In this document: positions 1-6,886 of the stretch, in pieces
How the letters are laid out: each line of letters opens with the position of its first letter
How positions within the stretch are numbered: position 1 is the first letter of the stretch
Source of the DNA: Acidimicrobiaceae bacterium
GTDB lineage: Bacteria; Actinomycetota; Acidimicrobiia; Acidimicrobiales; Microtrichaceae
DNA length: 22,297 nucleotides
NCBI GenBank assembly: GCA_003514205.1
Contig: DORQ01000287.1
Location: 1 to 22,297 of the forward strand
Reading direction: 5' to 3'
Notes under the pieces: generated by a model
What the model saw: the letters and a program-made list of their open reading frames with translations, nothing else
Databases searched by the model: none
What the model was told of the DNA's origin: nothing
Made by a program: the position numbers and the translations under genes

Positions 1-402
1 CCAGCGCCGGCAGTAGACGCCAAGCGTTGCGTCGCTTGCGGCCACACGCAGGTCGCACCAGATTGCCAACTCGAGACCGCCCGCAACCGCATGCCCTTCG
101 ATGGCCGCTATCACAGGCTTGGAGAGGTCCATCCGCGTTGGACCCATTGGTCCATCCAAAGTCATATCGGCATCGATGCGATTTCCGGTCGCCGAGGCGA
201 CAGCTTTGAGGTCGGCGCCGGCGCAGAACGCCCCGTCGGCTCCCGTGAGGATCGCCACCGACAGCGAGTCATCGGAATCGAATCGGCGGAAGGCCGACAC
301 GAGTTGCTCGGCTGCGGGTCGATTCACCGCGTTGCGGGCCTCCGGGCGGTTGATGGTCACGACCATTACTGAGTCAACAACCTCAACCTCGACCTCAGAC
401 AT
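1..402 (-). CDS. Enoyl-CoA hydratase/isomerase (crotonase) family protein, 3' part outside window
   Basis: The first 134 residues of a crotonase-fold protein are visible; the C-terminus lies beyond base 1. Crotonases act on acyl-CoA thioesters in the cytoplasm. The two oxyanion-hole regions are present: FCAGADLK at residues 59-66 and AVAGGLELAIWCD at 105-117. The glutamate at residue 111 matches the first catalytic Glu of classical enoyl-CoA hydratases. The place where the second Glu is expected (FGQPE in classical enzymes) reads LGVYCRRW, so true hydratase activity is doubtful. The ATG overlaps the amidohydrolase stop by 8 bp, which implies translational coupling and a shared pathway. Family assignment is firm; substrate unknown. 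Confidence 0.9.
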   Translation of the reverse strand, partial: MSEVEVEVVDSVMVVTINRPEARNAVNRPAAEQLVSAFRRFDSDDSLSVAILTGADGAFCAGADLKAVASATGNRIDADMTLDGPMGPTRMDLSKPVIAAIEGHAVAGGLELAIWCDLRVAASDATLGVYCRRW

Positions 403-1666
403 GCGAACCTGCCCGTGTTGCGGCGTCGGCGGGAGCGGGCGCAACTGCTCGAGCAGGTTGGCCATCGACTGCGGTCGGTTGCAGCTGATTGAGGGCGGCC
501 ACGTTGGTTCGGAGAACCTTCCTCCGCGTTGCTTCGTCAATCCCCGCAAGTTCGTCGAGGTAGTCGAGCGGTTTCGGCATCCCTTCGATGTGTGGCCAGT
601 CCGACCCAAACAGCACCCGGTCTGGTCCCATGAGATCAAGCACCTCGTGCACATTGTCCTCCCAAAAGGGGTTGATCCAGATGTGACGTTTGAACGTCTC
701 AACCGGGTCCTCTTGAAACCAGCCCGCCATCTTGTGCCCGAGTGCGTCGAGCCGATGAAAGAGGCCACGCAAGTAACCCGAGCCGTTCTCGACTGACGCG
801 ATTCGCAGGTTCGGAAACCGGGCAAACAGCTGGTCACACACCAGCGCGGAGAGGAAGTCCTCGATGGGTCGCTCCAACTGCAGCATCTTGATGGGCTGGG
901 GGATTGAGGTCTTGAAGTTCGTGGTGAACTCATCCTGGGCGTAGCCGTTGGTCGAATAGCCGCTATCTCCGGCGTGCACCACCACGCAGATGCCAGCCTC
1001 ATTCACCCGCGCCCAGAACGGATCGAAGCAGGGATCGCCAGGCGACCGGTAGCCGTTGGCAGTGAGTGGCGCGGCGGGGCGCATCACCACGGTGGTGGCC
1101 CCATGGTTGAGTGCCCACTCAAGCTCGCTGACAGCGAAGGTACAGTCCGCGAGCGAAATGTACGGAGCAGCGAAGATCCGGTTCTTATAGTTGAAACCCC
1201 AATCCTCCTCCACCCAGCGATTGAAGGCCCGGAAGGTCACCGCAACTGCCTCAGGGTCAGAGGCCAGCAGTGATTCGTAAATCATTCCCAACGTTGGAAA
1301 CATCCAACAGGCTGACAACCCGTGCTCATCGAGGGTTTCGATCCGCGCATCTCGGTCTCGGTACTCGGGCTTGATTCGATCCCGTGCCTTGAGCAACTCA
1401 AGGGGATCGTCGCCATTGGGGTTGCCCCGAAAGTAGTCCCGCAGCACCCCTGGCTTTGCAACTGGATCGAAGGTCGGATTCACCACCGAACGGCTGATCT
1501 TGCCGCCAATCACGTGGTAACTCCTTCCATCGATCTGCGCCCATTGCACGCACCGGTCGGCCCACGCCGGGTCGAGATGGCGAGTGAATGCGTCGAGCGC
1601 CTCGTAGTAGTGATTGTCGGCGTCGAACGGCCGAAGGTCGACAGCAGCAGAGTCCTGAGCGTTCAT
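395..1666 (-). CDS. Amidohydrolase-2 family metal-dependent hydrolase/decarboxylase
   Basis: This 423-residue TIM-barrel protein belongs to the amidohydrolase-2 group (ACMSD/o-pyrocatechuate decarboxylase relatives), which hydrolyse or decarboxylate cyclic acids using one metal ion. The N-terminal metal site is FDADNH at 14-19, the barrel histidine is in VVHAGDS near 231, and the late Asp is in FGSDWPH near 356. SVENGSGYLRG at 291-301 is also typical. I chose the ATG at 1666; the frame stays open upstream to 1843, but that stretch covers the divergent dehydrogenase gene. The Ala/Pro-rich tail (about 400-423) looks disordered. It is coupled to the downstream crotonase, suggesting catabolism of a ring acid or its CoA ester. 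Exact substrate cannot be read. Confidence 0.88.
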   Translation of the reverse strand: MNAQDSAAVDLRPFDADNHYYEALDAFTRHLDPAWADRCVQWAQIDGRSYHVIGGKISRSVVNPTFDPVAKPGVLRDYFRGNPNGDDPLELLKARDRIKPEYRDRDARIETLDEHGLSACWMFPTLGMIYESLLASDPEAVAVTFRAFNRWVEEDWGFNYKNRIFAAPYISLADCTFAVSELEWALNHGATTVVMRPAAPLTANGYRSPGDPCFDPFWARVNEAGICVVVHAGDSGYSTNGYAQDEFTTNFKTSIPQPIKMLQLERPIEDFLSALVCDQLFARFPNLRIASVENGSGYLRGLFHRLDALGHKMAGWFQEDPVETFKRHIWINPFWEDNVHEVLDLMGPDRVLFGSDWPHIEGMPKPLDYLDELAGIDEATRRKVLRTNVAALNQLQPTAVDGQPARAVAPAPADAATRAGSHV

Positions 1667-1672
1667 GCACTC

Positions 1673-1688
1673 ATTCTGTCCACAGAAT
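1673..1688. promoter_or_regulatory. Palindromic operator candidate between divergent catabolic genes
   Basis: ATTCTGT and ACAGAAT form a perfect 7-bp inverted repeat around a CC centre, lying 7 bases upstream of the amidohydrolase ATG and 27 bases upstream of the dehydrogenase ATG. On the minus strand the ACAGAAT half gives CAGAAT, 6 nt before the ATG, a possible leaderless -10. A dimeric repressor of TetR/GntR/MarR type could therefore control both genes. No regulator gene is seen nearby. The symmetry is seen directly; the function is inferred. Confidence 0.5.
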
Positions 1689-1702
1689 CCTGCCGGGACC
1701 AC

Positions 1703-1708
1703 TACCGT
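1703..1708 (+). promoter_or_regulatory. -10 box TACCGT for a leaderless dehydrogenase transcript
   Basis: TACCGT fits the actinobacterial TANNNT -10 pattern and lies 6 nt before the ATG at 1715, so transcription would begin at or beside the start codon. No Shine-Dalgarno sequence precedes this ATG. Confidence 0.5.
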
Positions 1709-1714
1709 GCACGA

Positions 1715-2782
1715 ATGGCCGAGTTGATGACCGCATACCGCCTCGTCGAATGGGGCCACTCCCCAGAGTTGACCTATGTGCCGATCCCAGTACCGGGCGA
1801 GGATGAAGCTCTGGTTGCTGTGGCAGGAAATGGGTTGTGTCACTCCGACCTGACGATGATGTCGATGCCCGGCGAGGTCGGATCAGCCCTGGGCTGGCAC
1901 ATGCCATTCACGCTCGGCCACGAGATCGGCGGAACCATTGTGTCCTTCGGTCCGCTCAGCGCCACTGCGTCGGCGGAGCAGTTCACCGTTGGTCAGGCGG
2001 TGGTGTTGGTGAGCGCCAATTCCTGCGGGCAGTGCGCTGACTGCAACAGGGGTATGGAGACCCTGTGCTCCTCAGCGACCACGGGCAGGGGATATGGGCG
2101 CGACGGGGGCCTGGCAGAGTTCGTGGTTGCACCAGTCCGTGATCTTGTGGCCATCGGCCACGTCGACCCTGGACGTGCAGGGCCACTCACCGATGCCGCA
2201 GCAACCTCTCACCATGCCGTGGCTAGGGTTGCCAAGTACCTGCAAAGTGCCGACAGCAGCGTCGCGGTTCTTGGAGCCGGAGGGCTTGGCATCTTCGCCT
2301 GCCAGATCCTTGCGGCGCTCACGCCAGCCAGAATCCTCGTCGTGGACCGTGATCCAGTGCGGCGTAGCCTCGCTCAGGAGCGCGGCGCCCACCAGGTGCT
2401 CGACGGTATTGATCGATCGACAGCGAAGGCATTGCGTGAGGCGTCCGACGGGGGAGTGGATGTCGTGATTGACGTGATTGGAACTGACGACTCGATCATC
2501 GCGGGGATGCGATCGATGCGGGGAGGAGGTTCGTTTGCGCTGGTGGGTTCCGAGGGCGGGTTGCTCCCGAAGTCGTGGTTCTCGAACTTTCCACAAGAGG
2601 CGGAGATCTTCACCTTCCAAGGAAGCACCCGCCGCGATGTCGCGGCTGTTGCAGCGTTGCTGGGCCAAGGTGCAGTAGAACTCGACGTCGAGGTCGCGGC
2701 ACTCTCAGAAGTAACAGCAGCCTATGAACGCCTCGGTGCGGGTTCGTTGACTGGGCGGATTGTGGTTCAACCGGGCCGTTGA
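1715..2782 (+). CDS. Zinc-dependent medium-chain alcohol dehydrogenase
   Basis: This 355-residue MDR enzyme should oxidise an alcohol (or reduce the carbonyl) with NAD(P). Catalytic-zinc ligands are in GLCHSD (Cys42) and GHEIGG (His69-Glu70). The structural zinc lobe carries Cys104, Cys107, Cys110 and Cys118. The Rossmann motif GAGGLG is at 187-192, and Asp211 after the second beta strand (VVDRD) favours NAD over NADP. Length is normal. The ATG at 1715 is chosen because of its leaderless -10 box; an in-frame ATG at 1727 is an alternative. It is divergent from the amidohydrolase/crotonase pair across 48 bp, suggesting one regulon. Substrate not determinable. Confidence 0.9.
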   Translation: MAELMTAYRLVEWGHSPELTYVPIPVPGEDEALVAVAGNGLCHSDLTMMSMPGEVGSALGWHMPFTLGHEIGGTIVSFGPLSATASAEQFTVGQAVVLVSANSCGQCADCNRGMETLCSSATTGRGYGRDGGLAEFVVAPVRDLVAIGHVDPGRAGPLTDAAATSHHAVARVAKYLQSADSSVAVLGAGGLGIFACQILAALTPARILVVDRDPVRRSLAQERGAHQVLDGIDRSTAKALREASDGGVDVVIDVIGTDDSIIAGMRSMRGGGSFALVGSEGGLLPKSWFSNFPQEAEIFTFQGSTRRDVAAVAALLGQGAVELDVEVAALSEVTAAYERLGAGSLTGRIVVQPGR

Positions 2783-2850
2783 CCGGCAGCGCCCACTCAA
2801 GTTCTGGACGACATTGCCGACAGGAGTGTTGTCGCAGCGCTGGGGAGCGC

Positions 2851-2885
2851 GGTGGGCCGGTTGATCCTCAAGTCACCGGCCCACC
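2851..2885. terminator. Strong hairpin between convergent genes, candidate bidirectional terminator
   Basis: GGTGGGCCGG (2851-2860) and CCGGCCCACC (2876-2885) are a perfect 10-bp inverted repeat with a 15-base loop. The stop codon of the chelatase gene (2873-2875) sits in the loop and the dehydrogenase stop is about 70 bases upstream. Neither side has a clear T run, so it would be an atypical terminator or an mRNA 3'-end stabiliser. Confidence 0.45.
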
Positions 2886-3289
2886 TGCAACACCTGTTGG
2901 GCCAGGATGGGAACAATCTCAGGATCGGCTCCAAAGTGTGCGGAGACCGACACGTGCAGTCCCTGATGCTGTTCCATCGCCGATGCTGCGGCCGCTGGAA
3001 GGTCTCTGCTCGTGTGGTTCCCTGGGTGAAGAAAGTAGGGGAGAAGCCGGATTGAATCGATACCCTCCTCAACCAGCGCGTCAATGGCGGACAGGATTGA
3101 CGGTTGCGCCAATTCGAGAAAAGCGGATCGAAGCTCCACACCTGGGCTGAGCGTCCTGAGTCGTTCCACCAGTTCAAAGTGGGCCAGATTCGCGGCTTCA
3201 TTGCGGCTGCCATGCGCCACCACAATGACTGCCGCATTGGCTGTGTCGGCGAGTACGGGGTTGTCAGGGTTGGCATTGTCGCTGGTCAT
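2873..3289 (-). CDS. CbiX/SirB-like sirohydrochlorin chelatase family protein
   Basis: This 138-residue protein has the size of a single-domain (short) CbiX, the class II chelatases that insert Co2+ or Fe2+ (or Ni2+) into sirohydrochlorin for cobalamin, siroheme or F430. VVAHGSRNEAAN (23-34) carries the metal-binding His26, and LPYFLHPGNH (83-92) carries further histidines where the family has its second metal ligand. No other tetrapyrrole gene is visible around it, so the metal and pathway are open. Start: ATG at 3289, preceded by TAAGGT and a 7-nt gap, fitting a leaderless mRNA. It is divergent from the methyltransferase with only 18 bp between start codons. Confidence 0.82.
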   Translation of the reverse strand: MTSDNANPDNPVLADTANAAVIVVAHGSRNEAANLAHFELVERLRTLSPGVELRSAFLELAQPSILSAIDALVEEGIDSIRLLPYFLHPGNHTSRDLPAAAASAMEQHQGLHVSVSAHFGADPEIVPILAQQVLQVGR

Positions 3290-3296
3290 CGGGGCA

Positions 3297-3302
3297 ACCT
3301 TA
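3297..3302 (-). promoter_or_regulatory. -10 box TAAGGT for a leaderless chelatase transcript
   Basis: On the minus strand TAAGGT (TANNNT) is followed by 7 nt and then the ATG at 3289. The 18-bp gap to the opposite start leaves no space for a Shine-Dalgarno leader. Confidence 0.45.
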
Positions 3303-3307
3303 GGGCC

Positions 3308-3955
3308 ATGACCGAGAACGCACCCGCCAGAGAGCAGCGGCTTGATTCACCGGGAGTCGGTCCTCACCCGTTGCCCTGGCCACAGGATGCCAGATTGGAT
3401 GAAGCGCTCCTGGAAGCTGGCGATGCCCGCAACGTGGTCGACGAGTTTCGATACTGGAGCCACGAGGCAATCGTTGAGGAACTGCAACGTCGACGTCATC
3501 CGTTCCATGTCGCGATCGAGAACTGGGAACATGACTTCAACATCGGCACCGTGGTTCGCAACGCCAACGCGTTTGGGGCGACGGCAGTGCATATTGTCGG
3601 CCGAAAGAGATGGAATCGCCGCGGGGCAATGGTGACTGATCGCTACCAAACAGTGCATCATCACCCCGACGCTGCTGCGCTTGCGTCCTGGGCCTCAGCG
3701 GCGGAGTGCGCGCTCGTAGGTATCGACAACCTGCCGGGGTCGCGGCCAATCGAAACCACTGCGCTTCCGCAACATTGTGTTTTGCTGTTCGGCCAAGAAG
3801 GCCCAGGGCTCAGCGAGCAGGCGCGGCAGGCAGTTGAGCTGGTGTGCTCCATTGCGCAGTTCGGATCCACCCGATCAATCAATGCAGGCGTAGCCTCAGG
3901 GATTGCGATGCATAGCTGGATTCAACAACACGTTGTCCCCTCGTGGGAAGGCTAG
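3308..3955 (+). CDS. SpoU/TrmH family RNA 2'-O-ribose methyltransferase
   Basis: This 215-residue SPOUT-class enzyme should transfer a methyl group from S-adenosylmethionine to a ribose 2'-OH of tRNA or rRNA. Motif 1 is NIGTVVRNANAFGA (78-91) with the catalytic Arg at about 84, motif 2 is LLFGQEGPGLS (159-169), and motif 3 is GSTRSINAGVASGIAM (186-201); the last two build the trefoil-knot SAM site. A roughly 70-residue N-terminal extension lacks the usual L30e-like RNA-binding fold, so it is a shorter, TrmL/TrmH-like type. ATG at 3308 is the first start not overlapping the divergent chelatase. Target nucleotide unknown. Confidence 0.88.
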   Translation: MTENAPAREQRLDSPGVGPHPLPWPQDARLDEALLEAGDARNVVDEFRYWSHEAIVEELQRRRHPFHVAIENWEHDFNIGTVVRNANAFGATAVHIVGRKRWNRRGAMVTDRYQTVHHHPDAAALASWASAAECALVGIDNLPGSRPIETTALPQHCVLLFGQEGPGLSEQARQAVELVCSIAQFGSTRSINAGVASGIAMHSWIQQHVVPSWEG

Positions 3956-3970
3956 GTGGGTTGCTGCAAG

Positions 3971-4609
3971 CTACTCCCACAGAGGCTTTCCAATTACTCG
4001 GGTTTCTCCCATGAGTTGCGTCTTCCAAACTCCTGCAGGGGATCGCTTGATGTGGCCGAGGGAGTTGAATTCTTCGAGAAGTAAGCGACTGCCGAGTTCA
4101 CTATCGACTCCGGCCCAGAGACGGTCGAGGATATGGGCGAGGTTCGCTGAGGTCTCGAAGGTGAGTACGTGACGCCAGATCTTTTCCATCAGTTCGGAGC
4201 CGTGGTGGTGGCTGCCGTCCACTCCAATCCAGGTGAGTTCGGAGGCCTCGCTGACAACCACTTGTAAGCCGTTCAAGTTGAGCGTGCGACCGATGCGCAT
4301 CGCGGCGAGCAGTCGTTGAGCATTCTGAATCTCGACGTTCGCTGGAGCTGTATTCAGCAATGAGCCCGCCCAGCGCATAGAGCTTGCAACGGATGCCTCG
4401 ACGTACACAACCTGAGCGAGCCGATAACTCCTGCCGTAACCACAGCCGCTCCAAGGCGAGCGAATGATCGGCGACTCCTCCGTGTCTTGGTCATAGTGTT
4501 TGACGGTACCGGGAAGTGCTCGAAATCCCCCACCGTGAAATGGGGGCCTGCCCGCATTTCGTCCGGGAGGGTTCGCCCTCAGGCTAGGTATATGGTTCGA
4601 ACGATTCAC
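3971..4609 (-). CDS. Hypothetical protein, unrecognised family
   Basis: An open frame of up to 212 codons (GTG at 4609) with plausible codon use over its C-terminal 170 residues. I recognise no domain. The N-terminal 35 residues are basic and Gly/Pro-rich and overlap the start of the divergent acyltransferase, so the real start is probably internal (for example the ATG of MRWAGS near 4378). The middle contains GVDGSHHHGSELMEKIW and the C-terminus looks helical and soluble (ILDRLWAGVDSELGSRLLLEEF). No signal peptide or membrane segment. It ends 15 bp from the convergent methyltransferase. It may be a lineage-specific protein or, less likely, a chance open frame. Confidence 0.5.
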   Translation of the reverse strand: MNRSNHIPSLRANPPGRNAGRPPFHGGGFRALPGTVKHYDQDTEESPIIRSPWSGCGYGRSYRLAQVVYVEASVASSMRWAGSLLNTAPANVEIQNAQRLLAAMRIGRTLNLNGLQVVVSEASELTWIGVDGSHHHGSELMEKIWRHVLTFETSANLAHILDRLWAGVDSELGSRLLLEEFNSLGHIKRSPAGVWKTQLMGETRVIGKPLWE

Positions 4610-6082
4610 TCAAATAGTTCCCGGCTGGGCGGGGTCTTGGCGGCGCCACCGACGCTTGAGGCGCCAATCCCTGGTCCAGACCGGCCATCTGGTGCCCAAT
4701 CGTCTGGCAGTCAGCCCGATGCTGGGCGGGAACCGCTGCTCGACTTCTGGCGAGCTTGTTCGATTTTGGCTGTTGTGGTCGGTCACTACCTCGTCGCGGG
4801 AGTGGTTCGCGACGGGACAGCGCTTCGTGGGGTCAACATGTTGGCGGTGGCTCCTCGGCTGCAATCCTTGACCTGGGCATTTCAGGTCATGCCGCTCTTC
4901 TTCGTGGTGGGGGGTGCAAGTAACCTTGTCTCGCTTCAACGAGCTTCACAGGAAGGCAGGTCGATGCCATGGGTGAGATCGCGGATAGCCAAGCTCATGG
5001 TTCCGGTAGGAGTCTTTCTGGTCCTCCTCTGTGCGGTGATTACGATCGCTCGGGCATCTGGGGTCGCTCCGTGGATGATCGAGACTGCTGTTCGGGCAAG
5101 CACCATCCAGTTCTGGTTTTTGGCGGTGTACATCCTCATCACCTTGTGTTCGCCGCTGCTCGTTCGCGTCTACCGGCGATTCGGTCGCGGATCGTTGGTC
5201 AACCTTGGAGCCCTGATTGCGCTGGTGGACCTCATCTCCCTTCAAACAGATCGTGGTGCGCCGCTCGGTTGGTTGAATGCCGCAACGGTATGGATTTTCT
5301 GCACCCTCGTCGGATTCGAACTTCGTGTGCATCTGATGCGTTCTCACGCTGGCACCACCGTTCGACTACTGGGGGAGGAGTCTTCGACTCGCCGTGTCGG
5401 GTGGTTGCTCATGGGAGTTGGTATCGGCCTGGGAGTGGCGCTGGTCAGGTTCGGTGGATACCCAATAAGCCTGATCGGAGTACCCGGTCAGGCAAGATCG
5501 AACACCTCACCGCCCTCGCTGATGTTGATCTGTGCCTGTAGCTGGCAGGTGGGCTTCCTTCTGGCGAGCCGTGGTCTCGTGGAGTCATTCTGTGCTCGGC
5601 GGCGGGTTGGTCGCTCTCTTGGCGTCCTGAACCTGCAAGCGATGTCGATCTACTGCTGGCACATGGCCGCATTCGTACTCACAGCGTTGGTAGCTGAAGT
5701 GTTGGGCTACTCCGTAACGATGCGCCCCACGGGCTCAGAGACAATCTTGACTGGCAGCACGACCTTGATTGGCAGCACAAGCTGGTGGTTGGCGAAGCCG
5801 CTCTGGGTGCTCCTGTCCGCCCTGGCCACGGTGGGTTTGGTGCTGCTCGTCGCACCCATCCAAGTGCGGCTCGCTAGACGCGTTCTCGGCACCAGCTCTG
5901 GTGGCAACCTGGCGGTGGTGGGTGCCGCTGCGGTCATCCTCGCCACCGCTGCAGTGCGGATCACGACTGGTCACCTCGTTGGGACCGGATGGTCCCCAAT
6001 CGACACGACAACGGCGCTCCTGCTGTTCGTTGGCCCGGTGCTTCTCTGGTGGCCCATCGAATCTCAGGCCAAACCTCAGTAG
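4592..6082 (+). CDS. Acyltransferase-3 family integral membrane protein
   Basis: A 496-residue polytopic protein of the acyltransferase-3 (OafA/NodX-like) type, which transfer acetyl or other acyl groups to exported sugars, lipids or peptides. After a roughly 45-residue Pro/Gly-rich cytoplasmic leader comes the signature REPLLDFWRACSILAVVVGHY (46-66), with the conserved Arg and the His near 65. About ten hydrophobic segments follow, and IYCWHMAAFV is a typical late-helix motif. The ATG at 4592 is chosen because upstream codons run into the opposite-strand gene; no good Shine-Dalgarno is seen. The next gene begins 9 bp after its stop but has its own -10 box. Acceptor unknown. Confidence 0.8.
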   Translation: MVRTIHSNSSRLGGVLAAPPTLEAPIPGPDRPSGAQSSGSQPDAGREPLLDFWRACSILAVVVGHYLVAGVVRDGTALRGVNMLAVAPRLQSLTWAFQVMPLFFVVGGASNLVSLQRASQEGRSMPWVRSRIAKLMVPVGVFLVLLCAVITIARASGVAPWMIETAVRASTIQFWFLAVYILITLCSPLLVRVYRRFGRGSLVNLGALIALVDLISLQTDRGAPLGWLNAATVWIFCTLVGFELRVHLMRSHAGTTVRLLGEESSTRRVGWLLMGVGIGLGVALVRFGGYPISLIGVPGQARSNTSPPSLMLICACSWQVGFLLASRGLVESFCARRRVGRSLGVLNLQAMSIYCWHMAAFVLTALVAEVLGYSVTMRPTGSETILTGSTTLIGSTSWWLAKPLWVLLSALATVGLVLLVAPIQVRLARRVLGTSSGGNLAVVGAAAVILATAAVRITTGHLVGTGWSPIDTTTALLLFVGPVLLWWPIESQAKPQ

Positions 6083-6085
6083 TAT
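6080..6085 (+). promoter_or_regulatory. -10 box TAGTAT overlapping the acyltransferase stop
   Basis: TAGTAT begins with the TAG stop of the acyltransferase and lies 6 nt before the SDR ATG, so the SDR and following propeller gene may have their own leaderless transcript. Confidence 0.45.
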
Positions 6086-6091
6086 CTGCGA

Positions 6092-6886
6092 ATGACTGAT
6101 CTTTCGACACCGGCCTCGACTGCGAGCGAATCGCTCTTCAGGTGTGACGGACAAGTAGCAATCGTGACGGGCGCATCCTCAGGGCTCGGCTGGCGCTTCG
6201 CTCAGGTCTTGCATGGTGCCGGTGCCCACGTCGTCATCGCTGCCCGGCGAGCCGATCGTCTGCGGGAGCTTGCCGAACTTCTTGGAGAACGAGTTACGGT
6301 CGCGGCATGTGATGTGTCCCAGCCGGATCACATAGCTGCACTCGTCGAGCAGGCGGTGGCAATCACCGGTCGAATCGACATCCTGGTGAACAACGCAGGA
6401 GTTTCCCAGATCGGCCCCGCCGAGACCGAAACCCCCGAGAGCTGGCGGGCCACCATGGCTGTGAACCTTGATGGGTTGTTCTTCGCGTCGCAGGCCTGTG
6501 CGCAACATATGATCGCTGCTGGAAGCGGTTCGATCATCAACATCGCATCGATTTTGGGGTTGGTAGCGAGCGCACCCATCAAGCAGGCGGCATATTGCGC
6601 CTCCAAAGGTGCGGTAGTCAATCTCACCCGAGAGCTTGGCGCCCAGTGGGCTCGCAAAGGTGTCCGGGTCAATGCCATTGCGCCAGGTTGGTTTGTCTCG
6701 GAAATGACAGCCGAGGAAATGTTCGGAGACGACAAGTCGAGGCAATACATGGAACGGAACACCCCCATGGCTCGCGGCGGCGCCGATCATGAATTGGATG
6801 GGGCTTTGTTGTTCTTTGCCTCGGCGGCCTCGAGCTTTGTGACAGGCCAAACCCTCGCTGTGGATGGCGGCTGGACCTCCCGTTGA
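6092..6886 (+). CDS. Short-chain dehydrogenase/reductase (SDR), FabG-like
   Basis: A classical 264-residue SDR that should reduce a ketone or oxidise a secondary alcohol with NAD(P). The cofactor motif TGASSGLG is at 26-33, NNAG at 100-103, and the catalytic Ser153 (IASILG), Tyr168 and Lys172 (YCASK) are all present; the C-terminus FVTGQTLAVDGGW is typical. ARR after the second beta strand hints at NADP preference. Its TGA stop overlaps the TTG start of the propeller gene (TTGA), so the two are translationally coupled although functionally dissimilar. The exact substrate cannot be told; 3-oxoacyl reductase is only the nearest generic label. Confidence 0.9.
   Translation: MTDLSTPASTASESLFRCDGQVAIVTGASSGLGWRFAQVLHGAGAHVVIAARRADRLRELAELLGERVTVAACDVSQPDHIAALVEQAVAITGRIDILVNNAGVSQIGPAETETPESWRATMAVNLDGLFFASQACAQHMIAAGSGSIINIASILGLVASAPIKQAAYCASKGAVVNLTRELGAQWARKGVRVNAIAPGWFVSEMTAEEMFGDDKSRQYMERNTPMARGGADHELDGALLFFASAASSFVTGQTLAVDGGWTSR

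Noticed and set aside
101..796. 231-codon open frame on the plus strand
   Set aside because: It lies opposite the crotonase and amidohydrolase genes, which have full family motifs; no domain pattern in the antisense product.
2072..2668. 198-codon minus-strand open frame
   Set aside because: Antisense shadow of the alcohol dehydrogenase, low-complexity basic product.
6179..6850. 223-codon minus-strand open frame
   Set aside because: Antisense to the SDR whose catalytic residues are all present.
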